A stretch of 64,000 nt of DNA from positions 62,001-126,000 of the forward strand of contig CAJYLO010000004.1 of assembly GCA_913776245.1 (NCBI GenBank), in the 5' to 3' direction. Positions 34,672-43,437 of the stretch are shown piece by piece; the stretch's first letter is position 1, and each line of letters begins with the position of its first letter. The notes under the pieces are model-generated. The model was given only the letters and a program-made list of their open reading frames with translations. It made no database searches and had not been told where the DNA came from. The DNA is from an uncultured Chryseobacterium sp. Lineage in GTDB: Bacteria; Bacteroidota; Bacteroidia; Flavobacteriales; Weeksellaceae. The position numbers and the translations under genes are program-made.

Positions 34672-35406
34672 TTATTTCTCGTTTACAATTTTATCATATA
34701 TCTTTTTGACCTGTAAATCTCCGAAGCCAAATATTGCTAAATCTTCCTGGAATTTTTTAAAGACCGAATCAAAATCTGTCAATCCATTTTCGATTTGATT
34801 TTTGATGAAATCTTCCGGGTTTATATTGATGTAAGCATCGATCACTTCTTTCAAAAAATGAAAACAATTCGATTGATTTTCTGATAGTTGCAACAGCAGG
34901 CTGTCGTCATTATTTTGATAAGCTCTCCACAGATTTACAATTAATTCGATATCATTTTTATTAATTAAAACTTTGGATTTCAACGATTCTTCCAAATCCG
35001 AATTGTCCGAATCTGAAAAACCTTTCCAACGATTTTCAGAGCTTGCTTTAGGAAAAATTCTATAGATTTTTAAATCTTCAATTTTTGAAAGCAAAAAAAC
35101 ACAAAACCACAAATTAACCTGGCAAAAAAGATCGTCTTCAAACCAAAGGTTGACTTCTGAGTGTTCCGGAATATTCAGAATCTTTTCAAACTCCGAAACA
35201 GACTTTTGATAATAATTTTCAGGTGAAACATTATAATCCTCGGCAATTCATTTGGCTCTGATGTTCCAAAATTCTTCTAAAGAATCAGCTTTCAAATCTC
35301 CGGAAACCAATGCTTCGCGGCAAACAATAATTTCACCATCGATTGAAGTGTTCTTCAAAGATTCAGCAAGATAATCGCCATTCGTTATGTGGAAAATATT
35401 TTTCAA
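34672..35406 (-). pseudogene. DUF1835 domain protein with an in-frame TGA
   Basis: Frame from a TTG at 35404-35406 (LKNIFHITNGDYLAESLKN) to a stop at 34672-34674, 244 codons. The N-terminus, with ITNGD and EIIVCREALVSGD, matches DUF1835. A TGA at 35248-35250 (codon 53, after WNIRAK) interrupts it; family members usually continue without break, and a single TGG-to-TGA change would explain it. The part downstream of the stop remains open for 190 codons and looks constrained. It could be a recent nonsense mutation or a sequencing error. An intact start at 35112 (TTG) would remove the whole N-terminal domain. Confidence 0.7.
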
Positions 35407-35412
35407 AATTTA

Positions 35413-36453
35413 TTATTCGTTAAAAATTTGGTTTTCTTGTTCTTGCACACGTATAAAAGTCGTACGCTTAGACAATTCTTTCAGCTTAGAAGCGCCAACA
35501 TAAGTACAGGTCGAGCGGACGCCGCCCAAAATATCTTTTACTGTTTCTGCGACGGGACCTTTGTAAGGCACTTTCACTGTTTTTCCTTCGGAGGCACGGT
35601 ATTCTGCAACACCTCCGGAATGTTTATCCATCGCAGTCTGAGAACTCATTCCGTAGAATAATCGGAAAGTTTTTCCATTCTCAGTGATAAGCTCACCGCC
35701 GCTTTCATCGTGTCCTGCAAACATTCCGCCCAGCATTACAAAATCGGCACCACCACCAAAAGCTTTTGCCACATCGCCGGGAACTTTACAACCACCATCG
35801 CCGATGATTTGGCCGCCTAAACCGTGAGCCGCATCCGCACATTCAATAATTGCGGAAAGCTGCGGATAACCAACGCCTGTTTTCACACGAGTGGTACAAA
35901 CCGAACCTGGACCAATCCCGACTTTAATGATGTCAGCACCGGCCAAAATCAATTCTTCCACCATTTCGCCGGTTACAACATTGCCGGCCATAATGATTTT
36001 GTCTGGGAAATTCTGACGCGCTTTCTTTACAAACTCTACAAAGTGTTCGGAATAACCATTGGCAACATCAATACACAAAAACTGGATTTTCGGATTGGCA
36101 TCCAGAATTAGTTTGATTTTCTCTTCGTCGGCTTTTCCGGTTCCTGTACTCAGGGCGATGTATTGGTAGAAGTCATCGCTTTTATCTTTAAGAAAATCAG
36201 ACCATTCCTGGACAGAATAATGTTTGTGAACAGCGGTAATGATTTTATCTTTGTAAAGCGCTTCCGCCATTTCGAAAGTTCCGACGGTGTCCATATTTGC
36301 AGCAATCAACGGAACACCGCTCCATTTTTTCCGGTTGTGAAGAAAAGTGAATTCCCTCTCAATAGTGACTTCCGACCGGGATTTGAGTGTAGAACGTTTC
36401 GGGCGGAACATCACATCTTTAAACCCCAACTTGATTTCGTTTTCTATTCGCAT
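35413..36453 (-). CDS. guaC: GMP reductase
   Basis: 346 residues, equal in length to E. coli GuaC. The catalytic Cys186 is in [11 protein letters not shown], and the N-terminus [26 protein letters not shown] is the GuaC opening, distinguishing it from IMP dehydrogenase (no CBS domains). It reduces GMP to IMP with NADPH, returning guanine nucleotides to the adenylate pool. The -7 box TAAATTTG at 36458-36465 lies only 4 nt before the ATG, so the message should be leaderless or nearly so. Confidence 0.95.
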   Translation of the reverse strand: MRIENEIKLGFKDVMFRPKRSTLKSRSEVTIEREFTFLHNRKKWSGVPLIAANMDTVGTFEMAEALYKDKIITAVHKHYSVQEWSDFLKDKSDDFYQYIALSTGTGKADEEKIKLILDANPKIQFLCIDVANGYSEHFVEFVKKARQNFPDKIIMAGNVVTGEMVEELILAGADIIKVGIGPGSVCTTRVKTGVGYPQLSAIIECADAAHGLGGQIIGDGGCKVPGDVAKAFGGGADFVMLGGMFAGHDESGGELITENGKTFRLFYGMSSQTAMDKHSGGVAEYRASEGKTVKVPYKGPVAETVKDILGGVRSTCTYVGASKLKELSKRTTFIRVQEQENQIFNE

Positions 36454-36457
36454 ACAT

Positions 36458-36465
36458 CAAATTTA
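36458..36465 (-). promoter_or_regulatory. -7 promoter box TAAATTTG immediately upstream of guaC
   Basis: Exact TAnnTTTG match ending 4 nt before the ATG, predicting a very short or absent leader. Confidence 0.5.
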
Positions 36466-36527
36466 ACATAATAATTTTAAATGTTCTTAATCACAAGATC
36501 TTTTGAAAGTTAAAATTTTCCAAAAAA

Positions 36528-36584
36528 TTTGCAGGTTTAAATTTTAATTCTACATTTGTAGAATTAATTTTATACTTGTAGAAT
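36528..36584 (+). promoter_or_regulatory. Promoter and BlaI-type operator of the blaI-blaR1-like pair
   Basis: TTTG at 36528-36531, 19 bp, then -7 box TACATTTG at 36551-36558. The -7 box lies inside an 18-bp perfect palindrome ATTCTACATTTGTAGAAT (36547-36564). A second half-site, ATACTTGTAGAAT, runs to the start codon. A dimeric repressor on this site would block RNA polymerase, the usual autorepression scheme of BlaI/MecI. Confidence 0.7.
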
Positions 36585-36954
36585 GAAAGAACAGAAACTG
36601 ACCGATACAGAAATTGTGCTGATGGAGATTCTTTGGAAAAAAGAGAAAGTGTTTATGAAAGATATTCTGGAAGAATATGCTGATCCCAAACCCGCCGCAA
36701 CGACAGTTGCTACGCTTTTAAAAAGAATGCAGAACAAAGATTTAGTGGGCTACAAAACTTTCGGAAACTCCAGAGAATATTTTCCAAAAGTTAGAAAAGA
36801 AGACTATTTTCAGGAAGAGATGTCTTCTATGATTGATCGTTTTTTTAATAATTCCGTGAGCCAGTTTGCGTCATTTTTCACTTCGAATGCGAAACTCTCC
36901 CAGAAACAATTGAAAGAACTTAGAGATATTATAGATAAAGAAATCAAAGATTAA
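36583..36954 (+). CDS. BlaI/MecI/CopY family transcriptional repressor
   Basis: 123 residues. An N-terminal winged helix (LTDTEIVLMEILWKKEKVFM, DILEEYADPKPAATTVATLLKRMQNKDLVGYK) is followed by a dimerisation helix (about 85-123). This family represses its own operon and is inactivated by cleavage through a BlaR1-type sensor protease, which is encoded one base downstream. The matching palindromic operator overlaps its -7 box. No beta-lactamase gene is adjacent, so the pair probably senses another cell-envelope stress (inference). Confidence 0.9.
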   Translation: MKEQKLTDTEIVLMEILWKKEKVFMKDILEEYADPKPAATTVATLLKRMQNKDLVGYKTFGNSREYFPKVRKEDYFQEEMSSMIDRFFNNSVSQFASFFTSNAKLSQKQLKELRDIIDKEIKD

Positions 36955-36955
36955 A

Positions 36956-38305
36956 ATGGCAATTATCATTTTCAAAATTATCCTATGCTCATCCATACTC
37001 ATAAGCATTTATTATATTTTTCTGCAGAAGGAAAAGATGTTCCGCTTCAACAGATTTTACCTGCTTTTTGCGCTGGCTTTTTCATATGGGATTCCATTGG
37101 TGAAAATTAAGCTTCCTGCAATTCCACAGCAAAAAAACCAGTTGATCTTTGAAGAAGTTCAATCGCGACAATTGAGCCAGACAGCTTCTTCATTAGCTGA
37201 TTTTGACTGGGTTACTTTTATCCTTTTAATTTGCGGATTCGTTTCAATTGGTTTGACAATTAAATCAATCATTTCTATCAGAAAAATTATTAATCTGAAA
37301 GGGAATGATATGATTTATCAGAATCAAAAAATGAAAGTGATAGAAAAAAATCTGCCTCCGTTCAGTTTTTGGAATAAAATCTATCTTAATAAAAGTTATT
37401 TTCAAAACGGGCAAATCGACAACCGGATTTTCCTGCATGAGAAAACACATATTGTTCAGAAACATTCCTTGGATATTCTTTTCTTGGAAATTTTAAGAAT
37501 TATTTCCTGGTTCAATCCGGCATTGTATTTTTATAAAAAAGCAATGAAGGATAATCATGAGTTTTTGGCAGATGAAAGTATTATCCAACGAAATAATAAT
37601 GTTAAAGATTACCAAAGATTGATACTTTCAGAAATTATTCAAACCCAAAACCTAAAACTGATCCACCAATTCAATTACAATAACACCAAAAAACGATTTA
37701 TTATGATGACCACTAAAAAGTCCGGTTTCGAAAATGTTAAAAAAACCTTTGCCATCTCTGCCATTGCAGGCTTGAGTATTTTGTTTGTTCAGAAAGTGTA
37801 TGCTTCCGAAAACAATTCTGAAAAAAACCTGAGCAAGCACGTACAAACATCGGAGGAAGGCATAAAATCCGATACCATTCCTCAGAAAAAACAACGTCAG
37901 GAATCAACAAAGATCAAAGCCGTCAAAAAAGCTGGAAAGTTACCGGTTATAAAGGAATTTAAGGAGAATGAGCTTCCGATTCCGCCACCGCCACCACCAG
38001 CAAGAGAAATGACGCCGGCGGTTTTTCCGGAAGGTCTTACAGCATTGAGAACCAGTTTTGCAAATAATTTTGACGCCTCTAAATTAAATAGTAAAGGTAT
38101 GCTGAGAAGTAATCTTTACATAACAATTGATGAAAACGGCATTACCAAAGACATCAGAGCCGAAGGCATTAATCAGGAATTTAACAGCGAAGCAATCAAA
38201 ACAATGAAAGCAGTAACTCAGGGAAAAGTATGGAAACCCGCTACGGAAGAAGGTAAACCTGCGGCTACTGTTTTCCAGTTACCAATAACTATGAACTTTA
38301 AGTAG
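36956..38305 (+). CDS. BlaR1-like M56 membrane metallopeptidase with C-terminal TonB-like domain
   Basis: 449 residues. N-terminal transmembrane helices (about 3-22, 33-50 and 85-105), an M56 zinc peptidase core with LHEKTH (H161, E162, H165) and the downstream metal ligand Glu202 in DNHEFLADES, a fourth helix near 260-278, a Pro-rich stretch (IPPPPPPAREM) and a C-terminal TonB-like domain (about 365-449: MLRSNLYITIDENGITKDI). It lacks the penicillin-binding sensor domain of true BlaR1. It starts one base after the repressor gene, so the pair is an operon. Confidence 0.88.
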   Translation: MAIIIFKIILCSSILISIYYIFLQKEKMFRFNRFYLLFALAFSYGIPLVKIKLPAIPQQKNQLIFEEVQSRQLSQTASSLADFDWVTFILLICGFVSIGLTIKSIISIRKIINLKGNDMIYQNQKMKVIEKNLPPFSFWNKIYLNKSYFQNGQIDNRIFLHEKTHIVQKHSLDILFLEILRIISWFNPALYFYKKAMKDNHEFLADESIIQRNNNVKDYQRLILSEIIQTQNLKLIHQFNYNNTKKRFIMMTTKKSGFENVKKTFAISAIAGLSILFVQKVYASENNSEKNLSKHVQTSEEGIKSDTIPQKKQRQESTKIKAVKKAGKLPVIKEFKENELPIPPPPPPAREMTPAVFPEGLTALRTSFANNFDASKLNSKGMLRSNLYITIDENGITKDIRAEGINQEFNSEAIKTMKAVTQGKVWKPATEEGKPAATVFQLPITMNFK

Positions 38306-38330
38306 ATATTAAAGTTAAGTTATCTTAAAG

Positions 38331-38366
38331 AACCGTGTGAAAGTTTCATCTTTGACACGGTTTTTG
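38331..38366 (+). terminator. Rho-independent terminator of the BlaR1-like gene
   Basis: AACCGTGTGAAAG pairs with CTTTGACACGGTT (12 of 13) and is followed by TTTTTGG. Confidence 0.8.
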
Positions 38367-38393
38367 GTTTACAAGAAACCATATTTTATTTCG

Positions 38394-38401
38394 TAAATTT
38401 G
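38394..38401 (+). promoter_or_regulatory. -7 promoter box TAAATTTG immediately upstream of uvrB
   Basis: Exact TAnnTTTG match ending 4 nt before the uvrB ATG, again predicting a very short leader. Confidence 0.45.
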
Positions 38402-38405
38402 TTAG

Positions 38406-40397
38406 ATGCAATTCAAACTTCATTCAGAATATCAGCCAACGGGAGATCAGCCGCAAGCCATTGAAAAACTTGTAGAAGGTATCCGGATCGGGGAAAAATA
38501 TCAAACGCTGCTTGGCGTCACAGGTTCCGGGAAAACATTTACGGTTGCCAATGTTGTTCAGCAGGTTCAGAAACCGACTTTGGTTCTGGCGCATAATAAA
38601 ACCTTGGCAGCACAGCTTTTCATGGAGTTTAAAGAATTTTTCCCGGAAAATGCGGTGGAATATTTTGTCAGCTATTACGATTATTATCAGCCAGAAGCTT
38701 TCATTGCTTCCACCAATACTTATATCGAAAAAGACCTGAGCATCAATGAAGAAGTTGAAAAATTGAGATTATCTGCAACGGCAAGTTTGCTTTCCGGAAG
38801 ACGTGATGTTCTCATTGTAGCATCCGTTTCCTGTATTTATGGTATCGGAAACCCGACGGAATTTCATAAGTCATTGATTACATTAGATAAAAATGAAAAA
38901 ATCTCCAGAACAAGATTGCTTCATTCCTTGGTTAGCGCTTTATATTCCAGAGCGTTAAATGAATTTCAGCGTGGGACTTTCCGGGTGAAAGGTGATGTGA
39001 TTGATATTTATCCGGCTTATGCAGATACGGCGATCAGAATTCAGTTTTTTGGTGATGAAATAGAAAAGATCCAGAGCTTTGATCCTGTGTCCGGTAACGT
39101 CATTTCCAACTTTGATTCCATTAATATTTATCCCGCCAATCTTTTCGTGACAACTCCTGAGACGATGCAAAGCGCGATTCGCCAGATCCAGGATGATTTA
39201 GTGAAACAGGTTGATTTTTTCCAGGAAATTGAAAAACCTTTAGAGGCCAAACGTTTGGAAGAAAGGACAGAGCTGGATCTTGAAATGATCAGAGAATTGG
39301 GCTACTGCTCGGGAATAGAAAACTATTCGCGGTATATGGACGGACGTTTACCGGGATCAAGGCCTTTCTGTCTCTTAGATTATTTCCCGAAAGATTATCT
39401 GATGGTGATAGACGAAAGTCACGTTACCATTCCTCAGGTTCACGCAATGTATGGCGGAGACCGAAGCCGGAAAGAAGTGTTGGTAGAGCACGGATTCCGG
39501 TTGCCGGCTGCGATGGACAATCGTCCGCTAAAGTTCAATGAATTTGAAGATATGCAGAATCAGGTTATTTATGTTTCTGCAACACCGGCGGACTATGAAC
39601 TGGAAAAAACCGGCGGAACTTATATTGAGCAGATTATCCGCCCAACAGGACTTCTGGATCCTATTATTGAAGTGCGCCCAACGATGAACCAAATTGATGA
39701 TTTGATCGAAGAAATCCATAAAAGGGTAGAGCTGGACGAAAGAGTTCTGGTTACGACATTGACTAAAAAAATGGCGGAAGAACTCACAAAATACTTCACA
39801 AAAGTAGGCATAAGAACCAGATATATCCACTCCGATGTAGAAACATTGGAAAGAATCCAGATAATGCAGGATCTGCGTCTTGGTTTGTTTGATGTGCTAG
39901 TTGGTGTCAATCTTTTAAGAGAAGGACTGGATCTGCCGGAAGTTTCTCTCGTTGCAATTCTGGATGCGGATAAGGAGGGAATGCTGAGGTCCAGACGATC
40001 TATGATTCAGACTGTTGGTAGAGCCGCAAGAAATCTTAACGGCCGTGCGATAATGTATGCTGATAAGATGACCAAATCTATGCAGAACACCATCGACGAA
40101 ACCAATTACCGACGGGATAAACAGATGCGCTACAATGAAGAGCACGGAAAAGTCCCTCAGGCTTTGAATAAGAAAATCAGCGAAAATCTGGTTGGCCGGA
40201 GTAAAGATTTTCCGGATGAAAGATATACACACAAAGAAATTTTGCAGGAAGTGGCGGAAACAAGAGCTAATTATGGAAGTGAAGATATCGAGAAAATTGT
40301 AGCCCAAAAACAAAAAGAAATGGAATCTGCGGCAAAAAATCTGGATTTCATAAAGGCTGCAAAACTCCGGGATGAGATTGCTGCGCTCAAAGGCTAA
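38406..40397 (+). CDS. uvrB: Excinuclease ABC subunit B
   Basis: 663 residues, full length. Walker A GVTGSGKTFTVANV (37-50), the beta-hairpin YYDYYQPEAFIAST that inserts into damaged DNA, helicase motifs including the DEAD-like VIDESH and QTVGRAARN, and the C-terminal UVR domain (about 625-660) that binds UvrA or UvrC. It works in nucleotide excision repair. The stop overlaps the end of the convergent DUF3820 gene by 4 bp. Confidence 0.97.
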   Translation: MQFKLHSEYQPTGDQPQAIEKLVEGIRIGEKYQTLLGVTGSGKTFTVANVVQQVQKPTLVLAHNKTLAAQLFMEFKEFFPENAVEYFVSYYDYYQPEAFIASTNTYIEKDLSINEEVEKLRLSATASLLSGRRDVLIVASVSCIYGIGNPTEFHKSLITLDKNEKISRTRLLHSLVSALYSRALNEFQRGTFRVKGDVIDIYPAYADTAIRIQFFGDEIEKIQSFDPVSGNVISNFDSINIYPANLFVTTPETMQSAIRQIQDDLVKQVDFFQEIEKPLEAKRLEERTELDLEMIRELGYCSGIENYSRYMDGRLPGSRPFCLLDYFPKDYLMVIDESHVTIPQVHAMYGGDRSRKEVLVEHGFRLPAAMDNRPLKFNEFEDMQNQVIYVSATPADYELEKTGGTYIEQIIRPTGLLDPIIEVRPTMNQIDDLIEEIHKRVELDERVLVTTLTKKMAEELTKYFTKVGIRTRYIHSDVETLERIQIMQDLRLGLFDVLVGVNLLREGLDLPEVSLVAILDADKEGMLRSRRSMIQTVGRAARNLNGRAIMYADKMTKSMQNTIDETNYRRDKQMRYNEEHGKVPQALNKKISENLVGRSKDFPDERYTHKEILQEVAETRANYGSEDIEKIVAQKQKEMESAAKNLDFIKAAKLRDEIAALKG

Positions 40398-40624
40398 AAA
40401 TATTGCTTTCTAATAGGAGTCAGCAAATCCATCAATCCATTGATTTTGATTTCATAAATAGTAGATAGCTGCATCCCAAGTTTCCCTTTGGGGAAGCCGC
40501 CGTTTCTCATAAACCATTCAAGGTAAGAAACGGGAAGGTCTGCAAGAATTGTATTTTGATATTTCCCGAAAGGCATCTTTACGGTACAAACCTCTTTAAG
40601 GATTTCAGGATTAATTTCTTCCAT
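40394..40624 (-). CDS. DUF3820 family protein
   Basis: 76 residues with the family core VKMPFGKYQNTILADLPVSYLEWFMRNGGFPKGKLGMQL and YEIKINGLMDLL, which matches DUF3820, a family sometimes described as quorum-sensing-linked virulence factor. No functional data are established for Bacteroidota members. The ATG shares one base with the TAA of the upstream AI-2E transporter gene (TAATG), so translation is coupled. Confidence 0.8.
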   Translation of the reverse strand: MEEINPEILKEVCTVKMPFGKYQNTILADLPVSYLEWFMRNGGFPKGKLGMQLSTIYEIKINGLMDLLTPIRKQYF

Positions 40625-41715
40625 TAAATTATAATCTTAGTTATATCTGCATCATCATCTTCTTGATTAGGAATTTTCAAAGGCGGAGGTGTATCTTCAT
40701 CCGAAAATTCATCCCTGTAAACCTGTATCAGTAAAACGGTTATAGACATCAGAATTGGCCCGAAAATCAAGCCCATAAATCCGAAAATGTTCATACCCAT
40801 AATAATTCCGAATACGGTAATAAGCGGATGGATATCTTCCAGTTTTTTAAGAAGCGTAAATCTTAAAAGATTATCTGTCAAACCAACCACAATTAATCCG
40901 TAGATCAGGATGCCGACGCCGGGACCCGTCTGTCCTTCAGCAATCATAAAAATTCCTACCGGAACATAAACTATGGCAGCTCCGACTACAGGCAACATAG
41001 ATGCAACAGCTGTTAAAGCAAACAGCAGCATTGGACTCGGTGCACCAAATATCCAATAGCTGATTAATGCAACCAAGCCTTGTCCTAATGCAACCACAGG
41101 AATTCCAATGGCATTTGCTAACACAAGTTTATTGAATTTATCACCAAGCATTTGGGTGTTAGTTCGTTTGAAAGGCATTCCTCTGGCAACCATTTTTTCA
41201 AATAATCGGCCTTTTACAAACATAAAATACAGGATAAAATACATCGATGCAATCACCGTAAAAGTATTGACTGTTGTACTTAATGCCTTTGTAGAAAAGG
41301 AACTTGCAAAGTTGGTAACTTTCGCAATGTTTTCTTTGCTGAGAATATCAAATCCGACTTTCTGGTAAATGAACTGATGGATTTTCTCAAGAAAAATATT
41401 GAATTTTTCCATGTAAACCTGTGCATTTCCAAGTTTTGAAACCAGCTGGTCTACAATAAAATAAACAGGAAGGATGAGGACGATTAGAGAAGCCAGCATC
41501 AGGACTGTGGCAGAAAGCCAGGGCTTCCAGTTTTTTTCCTCAATGAGGTAAAAATTATATTTTCTGCAGACAATATAAAGTGTTACAGCACCAAGAACCG
41601 AAGGAATGAACAATGCCAGATTCCAGCAAATTAATCCAACCAATACGCATATAAGAAGAATCAAAGCGACTTGTTTAATCACAAGGCCATCTATTTGTTT
41701 ACCGGAATCTGACAT
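40624..41715 (-). CDS. AI-2E family (PerM/YdiK-like) membrane transporter
   Basis: 363 residues, seven to eight transmembrane segments with a large loop near 85-150. Signatures: FIPSVLGAVTLYIV, YFILYFMFVKGRLFEKM, GQGLVALISYWIFGAP, AVASMLPVVGAAIVYVPVG and LEDIHPLITVFGIIMGMNIFGFMGLIFGP, which are characteristic of PF01594. Members are described as AI-2 exporters or Na+/H+ antiporters; the substrate here is unknown. The C-terminus ends in an acidic tail. Coupled to the DUF3820 gene downstream. Confidence 0.9.
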   Translation of the reverse strand: MSDSGKQIDGLVIKQVALILLICVLVGLICWNLALFIPSVLGAVTLYIVCRKYNFYLIEEKNWKPWLSATVLMLASLIVLILPVYFIVDQLVSKLGNAQVYMEKFNIFLEKIHQFIYQKVGFDILSKENIAKVTNFASSFSTKALSTTVNTFTVIASMYFILYFMFVKGRLFEKMVARGMPFKRTNTQMLGDKFNKLVLANAIGIPVVALGQGLVALISYWIFGAPSPMLLFALTAVASMLPVVGAAIVYVPVGIFMIAEGQTGPGVGILIYGLIVVGLTDNLLRFTLLKKLEDIHPLITVFGIIMGMNIFGFMGLIFGPILMSITVLLIQVYRDEFSDEDTPPPLKIPNQEDDDADITKIII

Positions 41716-41731
41716 AGTTTTTTTATTTCAT

Positions 41732-42478
41732 TTAATTGGTATCAATTTGTCTAGGCAACGCAACATAAGCACAATATGCAGAATACATTGTAGAATAATA
41801 AAACATATAAGTAATTATTATGCCAATACAACAACCGAAGAATCCTAAAATAGAACATAAATAAGCAAGTAAATTAATCACAAGAAAGTCAGTGTAATTA
41901 TTCTTTACAATTTCAATGGAGTTTTTTAGGGCCTCGAAAGCTGTTTTGTTTTGAAATAATAGAAAAGGAAAACCAAGAAACAGAAAAGGCATTATAAACA
42001 CAGCAGGAACATAAAACATCCAGGATGAAATTCCACTTGCAATTGCAAATATTAACCCGTATAGTGCAATATTTAAAAAGTTTTGCCTAAATCCAATGAA
42101 AAGATCAGAAAACTGAATCTGTTGATTAAGATTTTTCTTATGTGCAATGAATATAGTTCCCACTACAAGAGGAGAAAAGAGTAAAACATTAAATAAAGAG
42201 GCACCGCCTGCAAAAGTAAGAAATGGAGTTCCTCTATATAATTCGTTGTATGCATCCACATCATATCCACCAGCACCAGAATTTTGACTAATATCAATCA
42301 TTGCTGCCCATAATCCTGTAATTGAAAACATAATTGAAATGCCGATAAAAAATATTATTCCAGCAATTAAAGGATAAATGAAAATACTCTTGTATATCTC
42401 AAATGAATGAGAAATAATACTTCCAGAATCTTTGTTAGGAACTTTTCCATTCGCTTCAAATTCATTAAAATTTTCCAT
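41732..42478 (-). CDS. Integral membrane protein, family unrecognised (paralogue of the next gene)
   Basis: 248 residues from the ATG at 42476-42478. An upstream TTG is rejected because the ATG gives the expected N-terminus MENFNEFEANGKVPNKDSG. It has about six transmembrane segments; the layout (N-terminal SGSIISHSFEIYKSIFIYPLI, a soluble loop, then FSDLFIGFRQNF and QNKTAFEALKNSIEIVKNNYTDFL) recurs in the following gene. The segments between helices resemble the glycerophosphodiester-phosphodiesterase membrane-domain group, often mislabelled beta-carotene monooxygenase in Bacteroidota. No enzymatic residues are seen. It lies 17 nt before the AI-2E gene. Confidence 0.7.
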   Translation of the reverse strand: MENFNEFEANGKVPNKDSGSIISHSFEIYKSIFIYPLIAGIIFFIGISIMFSITGLWAAMIDISQNSGAGGYDVDAYNELYRGTPFLTFAGGASLFNVLLFSPLVVGTIFIAHKKNLNQQIQFSDLFIGFRQNFLNIALYGLIFAIASGISSWMFYVPAVFIMPFLFLGFPFLLFQNKTAFEALKNSIEIVKNNYTDFLVINLLAYLCSILGFFGCCIGIIITYMFYYSTMYSAYCAYVALPRQIDTN

Positions 42479-42546
42479 AAAGTTATTTTTGTAGTTATAC
42501 TCAAAACTACACAAAAATTTTCTGAAATGGATGAACTCAATAAAAA

Positions 42547-43254
42547 TTATTCCTGAAAATCAGCAATAAAATGCTTGTAAAGCACATAAATTACAGCATT
42601 CCAAAACGGAAATGTCACAAAGATCCCGAAAATAAACATCAGTAATCCGCTGTAGGAAATGATAATTGATGCCAGGGTTGTGATGATAAACAACAAGATG
42701 TTATTGCGAAAAACCTGTACGCTGATGCGGAAAGCCTGAAAAAAGTTGTAGTTTTTGAAGAAAACCAGAGAAGGCGTCAGCAGCAGCATCGGAATCCAGA
42801 TGATAAAAAGAATCAGCAGGTAATTATTGACGATATTCCAGAACAATGCATAGATCACAAATAAAAAGAAATAATGGCCGCGGAATCCTGCAAAAAGATC
42901 GGAAATATGTGGCGGCTCACCAAGATCCAGCTTTCTGTATATCTTCAAAAAACCAATATTAAGAGGAAAAATCACAGACTTGATTACCATAACCGCCATT
43001 GCAAAATACTGGGCATTTTCAGTTTTCATAATTTCGGAATACTTTTCCAGAAATGCTTTGGTATCGGAGTAAAACAGATCCTGTATTTTTAAAATTTCCT
43101 CGAATAATCCGTAATAACGAAACGCATACATCGATGAAAACATAAAAATAGTAAAATACAGAACAGAAAAAAGCAGCTGAAAAGGCAGCGTTCTCATCCA
43201 ATATTGGTAAGCTTCAGAGATGATATTTCCGATTTCTGGTTTTGGCGTCGTCAT
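42547..43254 (-). CDS. Integral membrane protein, paralogue of the preceding gene
   Basis: 235 residues, about six transmembrane helices. Shared with 41732-42478: EIGNIISEAYQYWMRTLPFQL near the N-terminus, ISDLFAGFRGHYFF in the middle and FKNYNFFQAFRISVQVFRNNI before the last two helices. The pair is a tandem duplication with conserved topology; function unknown. It opens the minus-strand run 43254 to 40394, divergent from pabB. Confidence 0.7.
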   Translation of the reverse strand: MTTPKPEIGNIISEAYQYWMRTLPFQLLFSVLYFTIFMFSSMYAFRYYGLFEEILKIQDLFYSDTKAFLEKYSEIMKTENAQYFAMAVMVIKSVIFPLNIGFLKIYRKLDLGEPPHISDLFAGFRGHYFFLFVIYALFWNIVNNYLLILFIIWIPMLLLTPSLVFFKNYNFFQAFRISVQVFRNNILLFIITTLASIIISYSGLLMFIFGIFVTFPFWNAVIYVLYKHFIADFQE

Positions 43255-43298
43255 TATTCAAACTTTTTGCAAAAGTAACCATTATTGTTTTGGAAATA

Positions 43299-43416
43299 TA
43301 TCGCAAAGGCACAAAAAATTATTATCAAACCAACTGTTTTTAAGTCGCAAATGTTCAATACTGGAAACTTTGCGACTTATCAATTGTATAAAATATTAAA
43401 TTGCGCCTTTGCGGTA
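43299..43416. repeat. CGCAAAGG/CCTTTGCG interspersed repeat, copy A
   Basis: Outer arms TATCGCAAAGGCACAA (43299-43314) and TTGCGCCTTTGCGGTA (43401-43416) pair 14 of 16. An inner pair AAGTCGCAAA / TTTGCGACTT (about 43342-43351 and 43369-43378) is nested inside. It occupies the divergent promoter region between the paralogous membrane gene and pabB. Copies at 46831-46947 and 48009-48112 have the same order of parts. Confidence 0.75.
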
Positions 43417-43424
43417 CAAATTCC

Positions 43425-43432
43425 TATTTTTG
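43425..43432 (+). promoter_or_regulatory. -7 promoter box TATTTTTG immediately upstream of pabB
   Basis: Exact TAnnTTTG match ending 5 nt before the pabB ATG; a TTG at 43401 is 21 bp further upstream and falls in repeat copy A. Confidence 0.5.
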
Positions 43433-43437
43433 TTTCT

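Noticed and set aside
41732-43254. Annotation as beta-carotene 15,15'-monooxygenases
   Set aside because: A name often propagated for such proteins; the sequences are plain multi-helix membrane proteins with no iron-binding His residues of that family.
43285-43437. Longer start for pabB
   Set aside because: TTG start; the extra residues are encoded by repeat copy A and the promoter box would lie inside the gene.
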